Assembly (NCBI GenBank): GCA_022825825.1
Contig: JAJDWA010000072.1
Coordinates: 62,001 to 126,000, forward strand
Length of the DNA stretch: 64,000 nt
Direction: 5' to 3'
DNA from: Candidatus Poribacteria bacterium
Lineage (GTDB): Bacteria > Poribacteria > WGA-4E > WGA-3G
How positions within the stretch are numbered: position 1 is the stretch's first letter; each line of letters opens with the position of its first letter. Positions 46,529 to 56,469 of this stretch are shown in pieces. The position numbers and the translations under genes were made by a program. Below the pieces are notes generated by a model. The model was not told the DNA's origin, did no database searches, and worked only from the letters and a program-made list of their open reading frames with translations.

Positions 46529-47401
46529 ATGCAAGAACACACTGATTTAGCACCTAAAAATAACAGTCAAACAGCTATTCCCGCTATGCAACCCATGAGT
46601 TTTACTGATATTTTGGATGGTATGTTTACGCTCTATCGGAATCACTTCCGTCTGTTTTTGGGAATCACAGTCGTTTATCTCGTGATCGCGTTCGTTATAG
46701 AGCAAATGTATGCGTTTGCAGCATTTAACCGCGGGATGGAGGACTTCGCGGTACTGTTTTACTATCTTCTGGGAATATTTTTATTGTCTCTATTCGTAGG
46801 CGGCACACTAATTTATGCGGGCGCACATGCATTTTTAAAGAAAGATATTACTGCTGGGGATGCTTTAAAGCAAACATTACAACGTTTTTTCTCACTTCTC
46901 GGTAGTGCGATGCTTTGGACAATAACTGTTTTTGGTCTGTTTATAACCATCATCGGTATACCGTTTTCAATCTATTTCGGAGTTCGATGGGGACTCTATA
47001 GCCTTCCTGTGCTATTTGAAAAAACTTCAGCGGCAAGAGCACTCAAGCGAAGTTCTGAATTGGTTAAAGGCTCTTGGGGACGAGTCTTTGGGATCATGTT
47101 AGCAATTTTTCTTATCACCTTGATGATAGGATTTATTTTACAGACCTCTTTCTGGGTTATCTTCAATTCTATAATTGGTTCTACAGCAACAGAAGAACCT
47201 ACTTTTTTGGAGACAATCCGTATTTTATTTTTCCCTACGCCAAACGATATTGGATTGTCCGCTTATTTGATCCGGAGTTTCGTTGAGCTAAGTATCGAAA
47301 CACTCTTGATGCCGATTGGATCTATCGGTTCAGCGCTTCTCTACTTCGACATGCGGATTCGGAAAGAGGCTTATGATATTGAGATGCAGGTAACAGAATA
47401 A
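46529..47401 (+). CDS. Multi-pass membrane protein (glycerophosphodiesterase-membrane-domain-like)
   Basis: 290 residues. A soluble N-terminal part ends in FTDILDGMFTLYRNHFRLFL, then about six transmembrane helices (ITVVYLVIAFVIEQMYAF, LLGIFLLSLFVGGTLIYAGA, MLWTITVFGLFITIIGIPF, and on). The SSELVKGSWGRVFGIMLAIF block is typical of the GPDPase-membrane/DUF7544-like family. Role unknown. Paralogous to the next gene. Confidence 0.7.
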   Translation: MQEHTDLAPKNNSQTAIPAMQPMSFTDILDGMFTLYRNHFRLFLGITVVYLVIAFVIEQMYAFAAFNRGMEDFAVLFYYLLGIFLLSLFVGGTLIYAGAHAFLKKDITAGDALKQTLQRFFSLLGSAMLWTITVFGLFITIIGIPFSIYFGVRWGLYSLPVLFEKTSAARALKRSSELVKGSWGRVFGIMLAIFLITLMIGFILQTSFWVIFNSIIGSTATEEPTFLETIRILFFPTPNDIGLSAYLIRSFVELSIETLLMPIGSIGSALLYFDMRIRKEAYDIEMQVTE

Positions 47402-47440
47402 GAACTTACACGCGCACTTTCAAGGTTGGTAAAAAGATCA

Positions 47441-48595
47441 ATGACTAACAATCAACGTTCTAACTTTATAGGGACAATTTTCACACTCTATCGGAACAAT
47501 TTTGGGTTGTTTTGGCGTATTATGATACCGGTGGCTATCATCGCAATTTCATTACATATTGCGGTGTTTTTTCGTTCTGTAAATCTTACTGAAAAGCATG
47601 TTGAAGACGAACCTGATTACACTGCAACCGCACTCCTAAACACAATTCATGTAAACACAATTGATGGCATTATTCCTAAGGTTTCCATACCTAGACCTGA
47701 CTTCTTTGGAACACTTGGATACTTTATTCTAAATAGGGGTCAGGATACAAAGCCCTTCCCTTCCGTTATGTGGCGATTCTTTCCTGTCCCGGTGGTGGGT
47801 ACAATCAGCAACGACCGCAAATCCACTTGGGGATGGACACTTAACTTCCAAACCTATGACTACTACAGCCCCCTAATCCTCATGTTACTCACGCTTTGCC
47901 CGTTATCGTTAGTTGTTGCGCGGCTATCGTCTGATGTTCCCCCGGATTCAATCCCTCTAACTGCGCGTGAGGCTTGGTGGCAAACAGGAAAGAAGACGTT
48001 TACGGTTTTGGTGGCGGCTGTGCTGTTCGTTCTTATTGTAGATGTAGGAAATTACATCCAAATCGGAGTTAGATGGTTGATTCCCTTCTTTTGGTTTTGG
48101 TTGATTTCCTTCTTATTGATGAGACCGTGGTTGGTAACGTTAATAATGATTTTGACAATATTAGCGAACATCTATTTGCTGGTAACGTTAAGTCTCTACA
48201 ACCCGTGCCTCATTCTTGAAAACAGATCCATTATAGGTGTTTTTAAGCGGAGCCATTCACTGGTCAGCAGGACAAGGTTACGTTTTTTGTGGATTTATCT
48301 TTTGACAGGATGGATCGCTGCTGTTATCACTTCGGTTCTGCTGGGTGCAGTATTATTACTGTTTTCAGTCTTTTTCTCCGAACTCGCCCCGATTCGAGAA
48401 GCGTTAACACCGCTAAAATTTTTGTCACTATTCGTAGGTGGAAATGTGGGAGTAAAGTTGCCAAACTTACCGAGTATTCTCCCTACTATCTTACTCCTTA
48501 TTGTCAGAGATTTAATACTTGTCTTTTTAGTGCCAGTATGGGCAATTGTAACTACGCGTCTCTACTTAGAAAGAGTAGAAACAAATGCTGAGTGA
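47441..48595 (+). CDS. Multi-pass membrane protein, paralogue of the preceding gene
   Basis: 384 residues from the ATG at 47441 (a TTG at 47426 is open). It shares GTIFTLYRNNFGLFWRIMIP with its neighbour's FTLYRNHFRLF, and NRSIIGVFKRSHSLVSRTRL with its SELVKGSW block. About seven transmembrane helices and a large periplasmic loop (residues about 45-130). Function unknown; it precedes the DUF4129-MoxR-DUF58 cluster. Confidence 0.65.
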   Translation: MTNNQRSNFIGTIFTLYRNNFGLFWRIMIPVAIIAISLHIAVFFRSVNLTEKHVEDEPDYTATALLNTIHVNTIDGIIPKVSIPRPDFFGTLGYFILNRGQDTKPFPSVMWRFFPVPVVGTISNDRKSTWGWTLNFQTYDYYSPLILMLLTLCPLSLVVARLSSDVPPDSIPLTAREAWWQTGKKTFTVLVAAVLFVLIVDVGNYIQIGVRWLIPFFWFWLISFLLMRPWLVTLIMILTILANIYLLVTLSLYNPCLILENRSIIGVFKRSHSLVSRTRLRFLWIYLLTGWIAAVITSVLLGAVLLLFSVFFSELAPIREALTPLKFLSLFVGGNVGVKLPNLPSILPTILLLIVRDLILVFLVPVWAIVTTRLYLERVETNAE

Positions 48596-48615
48596 GGCTA
48601 AACAAGAAGCGTATA

Positions 48616-48671
48616 GTAGCACAATCTGTTAGATTGTGCATGTGAGTGGGCAAACTGACAGGTTGCCCTAC
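48616..48671. repeat. Double hairpin repeat fragment
   Basis: GCACAATCTGTTAGATTGTGC (48619-48639) and GGGCAAACTGACAGGTTGCCC (48648-48668) form two adjacent stem-loops, followed by TACGG. Similar to the GGTAGG-type repeat ends in the window. Confidence 0.5.
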
Positions 48672-48718
48672 GGAATTTTAGGAAAAATGAGTGATTCTCT
48701 CTTAGAAACGGTGTCTAC

Positions 48719-49357
48719 ATGTCTAAAAACTTGTCTGTAGCAACTTGGGTTACCATAGTGTACAGTATTAGTCTGATTATGCTTTTGGCAGTAGCTGCAG
48801 AAGAGCAGACATTTCGCGATGAATTGAAGTGGAACCGTTCAGAACCCACGATTTCTTATGAAAAATACCAAAAAGAATTAGCGAAACTTTTTGAACCTGA
48901 ACCTGAGTGGACTTTTAATATCAAGTACGTGCTATTTCCACTTTGCGCCATAGCACTTGGAATTGTAGTAATCTTTTTTATTAAACAAATTCGGCTGAAC
49001 CTGATTCGCGAAGTGCATGACGATGAGGAATTAGAAATAGCATCAGAGCATGTGGCGACAGAAAAAGCTGCGCTGGCGCGAGCGGAGACAGCAGCGGAAT
49101 CGAACGACTTTCGCAGTGCACTTCGTTATCTTTATCTCTCTGCTATTTTACATCTCCAGGAACGAGGCATTCTTCCTTACGATAAAAGTCTCACTAATCG
49201 TGAGTATCTTCACCAATCACAAGTAGATACTGACCTACAAACAACATTGCAGCCAGCGATTGCAGTTTTTGATGAGGTGTGGTACGGATACAAACCTTGT
49301 GATGCAGAAACCGTTGCGAGTTATCGGGACCTATTACAAAAAATCTATAGCAGTTAG
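48719..49357 (+). CDS. DUF4129-domain membrane protein
   Basis: 212 residues. Signal or anchor helix (VTIVYSISLIMLLAVAA), a second helix (VLFPLCAIALGIVVIFFI), then a cytoplasmic DUF4129-like domain with NDFRSALRYLYLSAILHLQE, LTNREYL and FDEVWYGYKP. In known clusters DUF4129 proteins accompany MoxR, DUF58 and transglutaminase-like genes. Confidence 0.75.
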   Translation: MSKNLSVATWVTIVYSISLIMLLAVAAEEQTFRDELKWNRSEPTISYEKYQKELAKLFEPEPEWTFNIKYVLFPLCAIALGIVVIFFIKQIRLNLIREVHDDEELEIASEHVATEKAALARAETAAESNDFRSALRYLYLSAILHLQERGILPYDKSLTNREYLHQSQVDTDLQTTLQPAIAVFDEVWYGYKPCDAETVASYRDLLQKIYSS

Positions 49358-49373
49358 ATGAGACAAAAACAAA

Positions 49374-50483
49374 ATGAGAATTCTCCAGAGATCTATTTTT
49401 ATCCTGATTTTAATAACGCTAATTTGTTCACAATTTTCATGTGATATATTAGAACAAGGCAGTGTGCTCTATCGTATTTTGCGTAAACTAAAGTTCCGTG
49501 TCACTTCAATTTCAACAGAATATCCGTCCCGCCTGAAAAATTACGATGTTTTGTTTCTGCAAGACCTTAACAAAGCACCATTAGAAACAGAGATTAAAAA
49601 TATTCAAGATTTTGTTAAAGATGGTGGCATCTTAATCGTAGGTGGCGGAAATCATCAAGCAGTGGGTAGACTTGTTGAGACGTACGGCTTAAAATTACGC
49701 AGATTAGGAAAGAGAATGGAATTTGCTCATAGAATCGGCACGGAAGCCTTTTTTTCGTTACATCCAGTTGACGAAATCCACGCACATTCATCTTTTGTTA
49801 TTGAAACTTTTGCACGAGATATCGCTGTGCTTTACGGAACAGAAAATAACGCAGTGGTTGCAACACTACGCGACGGTGAAGGGCGTGTATTCATCACGAC
49901 CTCTGCGTATCTATTTAACGATGGTGGATTGCGACATAGTAACAATGCAACGTTACTCTACAACCTTATGTCAACGCTGCCCCGGAACGCCCGCATTGGG
50001 CTTGCTGAGGGTAGATACTACACGATTGATTCAAAACCAGCGGATTCATTTACGACTCTCGTGTTCAAAACGCCCGGCGGTTTAGCTGCTGTTTATATTT
50101 GTCTTATTTTGTTTATTTTCCTCACACTCCGTGGGAGGCGGTTCGGAAAACCGTTGGATATGCGTGAGAATAATAGACGTTTGAGTTCCGAGTACGTCCA
50201 CGCAATGACTAAGCTCTATCAAAAAGGTAACACGCGCATGGATATTTTACAGCATATCCGTGACAAATTCAGAGCAGATTTAGGCATTCGTTGGCGTGTC
50301 AATCCGAATTTAGATACAGCAACCTTTTTAGAGGAATTGACACAACGCGGTGCGGTTGATGAAGAAGGTAATCTTACAAATCTTATTCGAGACCTTGAAA
50401 GGTCTGGCAATATATCGGAGGCGCAACTGCTTGAAATAGCAAAGCGGGTTGAAGTATATCGTGAAACATCCGCTACCCGGTAG
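49374..50483 (+). CDS. DUF4350-domain protein
   Basis: 369 residues. Signal ends in LICSQFSC, a possible lipobox. The domain has NYDVLFLQDLNKAP, IQDFVKDGGILIVGGGNH, RVFITTSAYLFNDGG and the ThuA-like fold of DUF4350, then a transmembrane helix (LAAVYICLILFIFLTLRGRR) and a cytoplasmic tail. The stop codon TAG lies in the core of a repeat element (GGTAGGCGAG), so the last few codons are shaped by that insertion. Confidence 0.75.
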   Translation: MRILQRSIFILILITLICSQFSCDILEQGSVLYRILRKLKFRVTSISTEYPSRLKNYDVLFLQDLNKAPLETEIKNIQDFVKDGGILIVGGGNHQAVGRLVETYGLKLRRLGKRMEFAHRIGTEAFFSLHPVDEIHAHSSFVIETFARDIAVLYGTENNAVVATLRDGEGRVFITTSAYLFNDGGLRHSNNATLLYNLMSTLPRNARIGLAEGRYYTIDSKPADSFTTLVFKTPGGLAAVYICLILFIFLTLRGRRFGKPLDMRENNRRLSSEYVHAMTKLYQKGNTRMDILQHIRDKFRADLGIRWRVNPNLDTATFLEELTQRGAVDEEGNLTNLIRDLERSGNISEAQLLEIAKRVEVYRETSATR

Positions 50484-50542
50484 GCGAGATATCCTAACCT
50501 CGCCAATTTACAATATTCAAGTAATTGTGGATTTTTACTATA
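50477..50542. repeat. Truncated MITE at the end of the DUF4350 gene
   Basis: GGTAGGCGAGATATCCTAAC followed by CTCGCC and the right end CAAGTAATTGTGGATTTTTACTATA-type sequence (shown in part) matches the right half of 41373-41484. The left half is missing; the gene's stop codon is within it. Confidence 0.6.
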
Positions 50543-50595
50543 ATTCATTTTTTACCAAAAATTTTGACTGTATAGAGGATAAAAGGCAATAAATT

Positions 50596-51549
50596 ATGGA
50601 GAATTTGGTTCAAACAGTTTTTGAGAGAATGAAACAAGAGTCGCAAAAAGTTATTGTCGGACAAACAGAACTTTTTGAACTTGTGGTCGTAGGTCTGTTC
50701 TCAGGTGGACATATCCTATTAGAAGGTGTTCCCGGTACTGCCAAAACACTCATTGCTAAAACGTTAGCGATGGTGGTATCTGGACAGTTCAGTCGTGTAC
50801 AGTTTACACCTGACCTGATGCCATCTGATATTGTCGGCACAAGTGTTTATGATTTGACAACAAACCAATTTAATTTAAAGCGTGGGCCTGTTTTCACAAA
50901 CGTGCTACTTGCAGATGAAATCAATCGCGCACCTGCTAAAACGCAATCAGCACTCTTAGAATGTATGGAAGAGCGACAGGTGAGCATCGACGGTGTCCGT
51001 CACGAACTTCCTGCCCCGTTTATTGTATTAGCAACGCAAAATCCTATTGAATATGAAGGGACTTATCCGCTCCCCGAAGCGCAACTCGATCGATTCTTGT
51101 TTAAACTACACGTGGATTACCCTGGTCCAGAAGTAGAGACGCAGATTTTAATGAATTACCACCAAGGATTTGACGCTACCCGTTTAGAAGCGGTAGGCGT
51201 CGAAAACGTGCTTGATAACACATCGCTCCAAGAGTGTCAGGAAGCGATTCAGAAGATTACGGTAGAAGATTCAATCTTCAACTATATTGTCAATTTAGCC
51301 GAGGCATCGCGTAAGTCAAGTGAGTTAGTGTTAGGCGGGAGTCCGCGTGCTTCAATCGCGCTTTTGTTAGCAAGCAAAACTTATGCTGCGTTACAAGGAC
51401 GCGATTATATTCTGCCTGACGATGTGAAATACTTGGCACCCCATGTCTATCGGCATCGTATTCTACTGAAACCCGATGCTGAAATTGAAGGGTTAACCTC
51501 GGACGATATAATTGACCGACTACTTGCCGAGGTAGAGATTCCTCGTTAA
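50596..51549 (+). CDS. MoxR-family AAA+ ATPase
   Basis: 317 residues. Walker A GVPGTAKT (44-51), Walker B LLADEIN (104-110) and [20 protein letters not shown], sensor 1 [20 protein letters not shown], then sensor 2 near [15 protein letters not shown]. MoxR ATPases act as chaperones for cofactor insertion or for vWA partners. Directly upstream of a DUF58/vWA gene, the usual pair. Complete. Confidence 0.95.
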   Translation: MENLVQTVFERMKQESQKVIVGQTELFELVVVGLFSGGHILLEGVPGTAKTLIAKTLAMVVSGQFSRVQFTPDLMPSDIVGTSVYDLTTNQFNLKRGPVFTNVLLADEINRAPAKTQSALLECMEERQVSIDGVRHELPAPFIVLATQNPIEYEGTYPLPEAQLDRFLFKLHVDYPGPEVETQILMNYHQGFDATRLEAVGVENVLDNTSLQECQEAIQKITVEDSIFNYIVNLAEASRKSSELVLGGSPRASIALLLASKTYAALQGRDYILPDDVKYLAPHVYRHRILLKPDAEIEGLTSDDIIDRLLAEVEIPR

Positions 51550-51557
51550 AAAAAAAG

Positions 51558-52913
51558 ATGCATATAAGCAAACGTTTCCTCATTTTTCTGCTTCCGACAG
51601 CCATCCCAATTGTGCTCTACACTGTCTCACCGAACCTTTTATTCATCGGTGGGGCTTATCTGGTGTTGTTATTTATCGTCGGTATCATAGACTATGTTAC
51701 GAACCCTCTATTTGAAAAAGTTGAAGCCCATCGAGAGATGAATTCTAAATTTTCGTTGGGAGTAGAGAACGTAGTGAAGCTACGAATTGTCAACCGTTCA
51801 CGCCATCAGTTAAGGATACGTCTTAAAGACGATTTTCCTGACGAATTGCTACATGAGAAAGTGACTTATGATTGCCGCGTTTCACCTATGGATCGCGTGG
51901 ATGTGTCTTACCATCTCACACCGTTGCGGCGGGGTATCTATCAGTTTGGAGACATTCATGTGCGGTGTTTAGGCGTATTAGGTTTTGTCGTCCGCCAACG
52001 TCGGATAACAGCGGAGACAAAAATAAAGGTTTATCCGAATTTACAAGCAGTCCGCCAGTATGAACTCTTAGTGAAACGTGGCATGCTCCACCGTATGGGA
52101 CTAAAGAATTCACGACAATTTGGTGAAGGTACGGAGATGGAAAGGTTGCGCGAATATTCCCCCGATGACGACTTTCGACGTATAGATTGGAATGCCACCG
52201 CGCGCCACCGCAAACCGATTGTGCGAGAATTTGAGACCGAACGGAGTCAAGATGTTGTCATCATGTTGGACACCGGTAGACTGATGGCTTCTCCCATTCT
52301 TTTAGAAACGTCTGAAGGACCTGATGCTGAATCAAGATCACAAAAGGCAATGTTAAAGTTGGATTACGCTATCAATACTACTTTGATGGCTGCCCATGTC
52401 TCAACTTTGAAAGGCGATAAGGTCGGGTTAATTGCTTTTGCGGATACCGTTCACCAATATCTTGCACCAAATCCCGGAAAGAAACAGTTTCTTACGATGT
52501 TAGAAACGATCTACGCGCTACCTGTTCATCCAGTAGAACCAGACTTTGAATCGGCGTTCACCTATCTCGCTTCAAAACAGCGAAAACGTGCCCTCATTAT
52601 ACTTTTTACTGACATTCTTGACAAAGATTCTGCTGAAGGAATAGCCGCTTATGTTGCACAATTCTCCAGACATCATCTTGTCGTTTGCGTGACATTAACA
52701 GATTCTGGTATTGTTGAATTGGCTGATCAGAAGCCATCTAATTCTAAGTCGGTCTATCAGAAAGCAATCGCAGAACGACTATTGCAGGAAAAACACGCAA
52801 CTTTAGAGATTTTACGTCGTCAAGGTGTTATCACGATTGATGTGCCTGCACATCAGTTGACAATGGCGGTGATAAATAAATATTTAGAATTAAAGGCGAA
52901 ATCTAAGATATAG
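51558..52913 (+). CDS. DUF58 protein with vWA domain
   Basis: 451 residues. Two N-terminal transmembrane helices, then a beta-domain (SLGVENVVKLRIVNRSRHQL) and the DUF58 signature RLREYSPDDDFRRIDWNATA followed by the vWA MIDAS-like part: VVIMLDTGRLM. VALITDI-type strand reads RALIILFTDILDKD. Partner of the MoxR ATPase eight bases upstream. Confidence 0.93.
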   Translation: MHISKRFLIFLLPTAIPIVLYTVSPNLLFIGGAYLVLLFIVGIIDYVTNPLFEKVEAHREMNSKFSLGVENVVKLRIVNRSRHQLRIRLKDDFPDELLHEKVTYDCRVSPMDRVDVSYHLTPLRRGIYQFGDIHVRCLGVLGFVVRQRRITAETKIKVYPNLQAVRQYELLVKRGMLHRMGLKNSRQFGEGTEMERLREYSPDDDFRRIDWNATARHRKPIVREFETERSQDVVIMLDTGRLMASPILLETSEGPDAESRSQKAMLKLDYAINTTLMAAHVSTLKGDKVGLIAFADTVHQYLAPNPGKKQFLTMLETIYALPVHPVEPDFESAFTYLASKQRKRALIILFTDILDKDSAEGIAAYVAQFSRHHLVVCVTLTDSGIVELADQKPSNSKSVYQKAIAERLLQEKHATLEILRRQGVITIDVPAHQLTMAVINKYLELKAKSKI

Positions 52914-53005
52914 CGAAACCGATAATTGTCAAAAGAGGCAAACAATATACAGAGCGTGGAAAATCGGGCGGACAAAGCCCTCCTACAACAAAGATAATGA
53001 GAAGA

Positions 53006-53953
53006 TTAGCTGGTTTTAGTGGGTTTCATCCCAAAGAGATAGGTGAATAGGACTACTCCTGTTATAGCACCAAAACCGATTTTGACAGCGTTTGATAACT
53101 TAGAAGGCGACACAAAACCTTCTATAGTCCCTGCCACGATAAGCAAAACTACACACCCACCAAGCATCTGAATTGCAGTTCTCGCGGCATTTATCAAAGC
53201 ACGTTTTCGCGTGTATCGTGATGGTGCGATAAGTGAATATCCTAATTTCATGCCTGCCCCGCCAGCGATAAAAATAGTTGTGAGTTCAATATAGCCGTGT
53301 GGTGACACAAACGACCAGAGTGCTAACGCAACGCCGTTGACATGACACAACCCCGCAACAGCACCGATAAGAATCCCATTGTAAACTAAAATATAGACAC
53401 TGCCCACCATAAACATAATGCCCGCAGCAAATGCCAGGAACGCTACTCGAATATTATTCGTCATCACAAAGGAAGCAAATAGATTTCTGTTTTCTGCAGA
53501 TGTGTTATTCCATGCACCGCTACCCAACTGTTTGATGTGTTCCAAGGTGTCTTCAGGCACAAGTGTTTCAGCAAATTCGGGAGTTCTCAAGGCACTCCAA
53601 TACGCACCTGCAAACGCAATGGTGAACATAAGGAAAGCTGCGCCAACAAAATAGATATTTTCTCGGAACACTTGTGGAAAGCCGTGCCGAAGAAACTGCC
53701 AAAGTGATCCACGTTTCAGTGGGGTAGTTTGATAAACAGTGGAATGTGCTCTTGATGCCAATTCATTCAGATATGTAACACACCGGTCCTGCGGAAAATC
53801 GCGGCGGGCTACGGCTAAATCGGACGTAACACGCCGATACAAGTATCCGAGCCGGTTGAGTTGCTGCGCATTTGCCCTTCGAGACTGATTCAACAACGCC
53901 TCTAACTCATTCCAAGTCGTCTGTTTTTTCTGAATAAATTCAGCAGTCGTCAT
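53006..53953 (-). CDS. SpoIIM/stage II sporulation M-like membrane protein
   Basis: 315 residues. N-terminal soluble helices (WNELEALLNQSRRANAQQL, YRRVTSDLAVARRDFPQD), then DUF95/SpoIIM transmembrane part with four or five helices (FVGAAFLMFTIAFAGAYWSA, NNIRVAFLAFAAGIMFMVGS, FVSPHGYIELTTIFIAGGAG). Such genes are found beside MoxR-DUF58-DUF4129 clusters, as here, although this one is on the opposite strand. A sporulation role is not implied. Confidence 0.9.
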   Translation of the reverse strand: MTTAEFIQKKQTTWNELEALLNQSRRANAQQLNRLGYLYRRVTSDLAVARRDFPQDRCVTYLNELASRAHSTVYQTTPLKRGSLWQFLRHGFPQVFRENIYFVGAAFLMFTIAFAGAYWSALRTPEFAETLVPEDTLEHIKQLGSGAWNNTSAENRNLFASFVMTNNIRVAFLAFAAGIMFMVGSVYILVYNGILIGAVAGLCHVNGVALALWSFVSPHGYIELTTIFIAGGAGMKLGYSLIAPSRYTRKRALINAARTAIQMLGGCVVLLIVAGTIEGFVSPSKLSNAVKIGFGAITGVVLFTYLFGMKPTKTS

Positions 53954-54103
53954 GAATTAATCCTTTCTGAAATAGAAAAATCGGACAATTGAATGTCTCT
54001 GATTCCCAATAAAAGCAGTAAACTTTTATACCATAAAGGCAGAATAGTATAACGTGAGTTTGATAAAGCCCGTAGACTTTCTAATCCCGATTTATCACCC
54101 CGA

Positions 54104-54296
54104 GGTAGGCGCGTTTTGGAAACGCACCTGTCCCTGTGCTGAAGAAGACTTAACGGCGCGTTTAGATGAAGATTAATTTATTAACTCGGCAATATTTATT
54201 TTTTCCAGGCCCAGTAGGTGCGGTTTCCTAACCGCACTGGATATAATTATGAAATTACCGAAGTATTTATTTAAACTTCATGAAAACGCGCCTACC
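54104..54296. repeat. MITE-like element, family A (copy 2)
   Basis: Outer ends GGTAGGCGCGTT and AACGCGCCTACC (54104-54115 and 54285-54296). The inner block 54166-54281 is an inverted near-copy of 4173-4287. Core hairpin GTGCGGTTTCCTAACCGCAC. Confidence 0.8.
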
Positions 54297-54424
54297 AGGG
54301 TTGTGGACCGCTAAGTTGACGCATAAGGGGCCCGCGTCCGCTCTCCCCATCTATACTCAATCTAATTATCAAATTCACGTTAGTATACCATTGGACTTCT
54401 GATGCAGGACCACGATCAATAAGA

Positions 54425-54479
54425 CCTCGGTAATGAATGATACCTATAATAAATGAGGTTCACCAAATCATTACCGAGG
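54425..54479 (-). terminator. Stem-loop after the LamG gene
   Basis: CCTCGGTAATGA (54425-54436) pairs with TCATTACCGAGG (54468-54479), perfect 12 bp, just after the LamG stop in the minus direction, with TCTTATT behind it. Confidence 0.55.
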
Positions 54480-54501
54480 CTATACGCTACGATAGATTAT
54501 A

Positions 54502-55254
54502 CTACTGCTTCAGTTTACCCCATAGCACAGGCAGTTTACCTGAAGGTCCCACAGCAAGAACAGTGTTATGGATACCGTTCTCCATTATATTCTGAATCTC
54601 TTCTTCAGATAGGGCATCATTGAAGAGACCAACTTCGTCCATTATACATGCCGATTGAAAACCAGCTCCCTTGTCAGTCGCAAGCCATGCGGTCTGTTCC
54701 TGGTCTAAAAGTTGGAACTTTTGCACCGCCTGTGAGATTTTTTCTTCACCGTCCACGTAAATCTTCGCGGTGTTGCCATCGTAGACATTGGCAACGTGGT
54801 ACCAGGTCCCCGCTTTGACAGTTACGCCACTACTAATGTTCCAATTATTAGTCCAAAAACGTAGCACATTTGGTCCTTCTTTATAAGGGACATAGCGATT
54901 GCCACTTTGATCCCATATAGAGAAATAGTTTTGCTGTCCGCCAATATCCGTGAACTGAAGCCATAGGATAAAGGTCATTTTGTCCTGAACGGTCCCTTTA
55001 CCGATGGGAATAGTGACAGTCCCACCTTTCTTAATGCTTAGTGCCCCATCAACTTTTCCCTTAACCCAATCTGACTGAGTAGCAGTGCCTTTTTTCTCAT
55101 TTCCAGACGTATCTTCAACGTCAGTACCTTTACCTTCGTCAAGTAACCATATCCCGACAATCTTCTCAGGATCAATCTGTGCATCGCTAACACTCATAAA
55201 CATGCCTAATGTTAGCAGCGCACAGAGGAATGTAATAACCTTAATAATATACAT
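54502..55254 (-). CDS. Secreted LamG/concanavalin-like protein
   Basis: 250 residues. Signal peptide (LCALLTLGMFMSVSDAQ). LamG-type sandwich: IVGIWLLDEGKGTDVEDTSG, GKVDGALSIKKGGTVTIP, MTFILWLQFTDIGG, TWYHVANVYDGNTAKIYVDG, IMDEVGLFNDALSEEEIQNI. This domain binds carbohydrate or protein. A C-terminal GKLPVLWGKLKQ tail is typical for poribacterial LamG proteins, in my recollection. No catalytic domain. Confidence 0.85.
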   Translation of the reverse strand: MYIIKVITFLCALLTLGMFMSVSDAQIDPEKIVGIWLLDEGKGTDVEDTSGNEKKGTATQSDWVKGKVDGALSIKKGGTVTIPIGKGTVQDKMTFILWLQFTDIGGQQNYFSIWDQSGNRYVPYKEGPNVLRFWTNNWNISSGVTVKAGTWYHVANVYDGNTAKIYVDGEEKISQAVQKFQLLDQEQTAWLATDKGAGFQSACIMDEVGLFNDALSEEEIQNIMENGIHNTVLAVGPSGKLPVLWGKLKQ

Positions 55255-55431
55255 GTGTTGCTCCTTGTTTGAAAATTTGTTTTAATTATATGTTGTTTTT
55301 GTTGCACTTGCAAATTAATTAATCGAAATCTCAATTTGCTTTTAATGTGCATTCCGCATATAATAGCAAGTAATGTTAAGAAAATTCTGTCCTACGTACT
55401 GAATTCGGAATCATACTTAAAGGAGAACAAG

Positions 55432-56469
55432 ATGTATAAGTGTGCAATTTTAGGGTGTAGAGGACGCGCTCGCGCCCATGCCCGAGCGTACGACGACGTC
55501 AAAGGTGGAAAACTCGCCGCTATCTGCGATATGAAGGAAGACCTATTGAACGGATTCGGCGATGAATTTGGAATTGATTCTCGCTACACCGACCTTGATG
55601 AAATGCTTTCTAAGGAAAAACCCGATCTGTTACACATTGTGACAGCACCGGTGATGCGTGGTACCAATGAAAGAATTCGGTATCCGTTATTGAATCAGGC
55701 ATCAGAGAACGGTGTTCCGGCAGTGATTATTGAAAAGCCGATCGCTGTTGAGAGCGAAGATTGGCGGCAAATCTATGAACTTTCCAAACGCACCAAAACG
55801 AAGATTGCTATCAATACACAACTCAACTTTCATCCCAAAAACCTTGAATTGAAACGGGATGTAGCAGAAGGCAAAATCGGTGCGATTAAATTCATTGAAG
55901 CAAGCGCACGGAACCCACCTGTAGACCAAGCACCACACGTGCTGCAGTTAGTCTCTTCTTACATTGACAATTCCCAACCGGTAAAAGTGATGGGGCAAAT
56001 CGCAGGTGCCGGTAATTTGGATGGGGCACAACCCTCACCTGCAAACGCTACAGGGTTAGTCACTTATGCAAACGGCGTGCAAACTTCAGTCGCCTTCGGA
56101 CCAGAGATGGCACCACGTGTGAGCGAAGGAACCGGAAATAATCAGCACAAACGTGTCTGTGTTTTTGGTGAAAAAGGGTTTGTCCACTGGCGTTTTAGTA
56201 GTTGGGAACGTTACACGCCAAAAGGCGGTTATGAAGGGGGTCCCCTCGGTTACGGCAACCAAAATTCAGTTTCACAAACCAATTTAACAGAGGCTATGTT
56301 TGAATGGCTTGACGATGAAAGCAAGGTGCACCCGACAAACCTACCGCAATCTCTCGCGGAATTCAATCTGCTCCTCGGAATCTACTATAGTGGTTTAACT
56401 AATACCGTCATTGAACTTCCATTTGATCCACCAGATGGATTGATGGACATGTTCAGAGAACAGCTTTAA
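55432..56469 (+). CDS. Gfo/Idh/MocA-family oxidoreductase
   Basis: 345 residues from the ATG at 55432, which follows AAAGGAG; the open frame upstream is not used. Rossmann-like start CAILGCRGRARAHARAYDDV, AICDMKEDL, and the catalytic EKP motif in VIIEKPIAVESEDW. The C-terminal domain reads IKFIEASARNPPVDQAPHVL and CVFGEKGFVHWRFSSWERY. NAD(P)-dependent sugar-type dehydrogenase; substrate unknown. Unlike the one at 41.8 kb it keeps EKP. Confidence 0.88.
   Translation: MYKCAILGCRGRARAHARAYDDVKGGKLAAICDMKEDLLNGFGDEFGIDSRYTDLDEMLSKEKPDLLHIVTAPVMRGTNERIRYPLLNQASENGVPAVIIEKPIAVESEDWRQIYELSKRTKTKIAINTQLNFHPKNLELKRDVAEGKIGAIKFIEASARNPPVDQAPHVLQLVSSYIDNSQPVKVMGQIAGAGNLDGAQPSPANATGLVTYANGVQTSVAFGPEMAPRVSEGTGNNQHKRVCVFGEKGFVHWRFSSWERYTPKGGYEGGPLGYGNQNSVSQTNLTEAMFEWLDDESKVHPTNLPQSLAEFNLLLGIYYSGLTNTVIELPFDPPDGLMDMFREQL

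Larger units (their letters stand above)
53954..54501. other. Intergenic region with family A repeat
   Basis: 548 bases between the divergent-in-order SpoIIM-like start and the LamG gene end. It contains a family A element (54104-54296) and the stem-loop at 54425-54479. No gene seen. Confidence 0.7.

Noticed and set aside
53006..53953. Evidence of sporulation from the SpoIIM-like gene
   Set aside because: The family is widespread in non-sporulating bacteria with MoxR-DUF58 clusters, as here.
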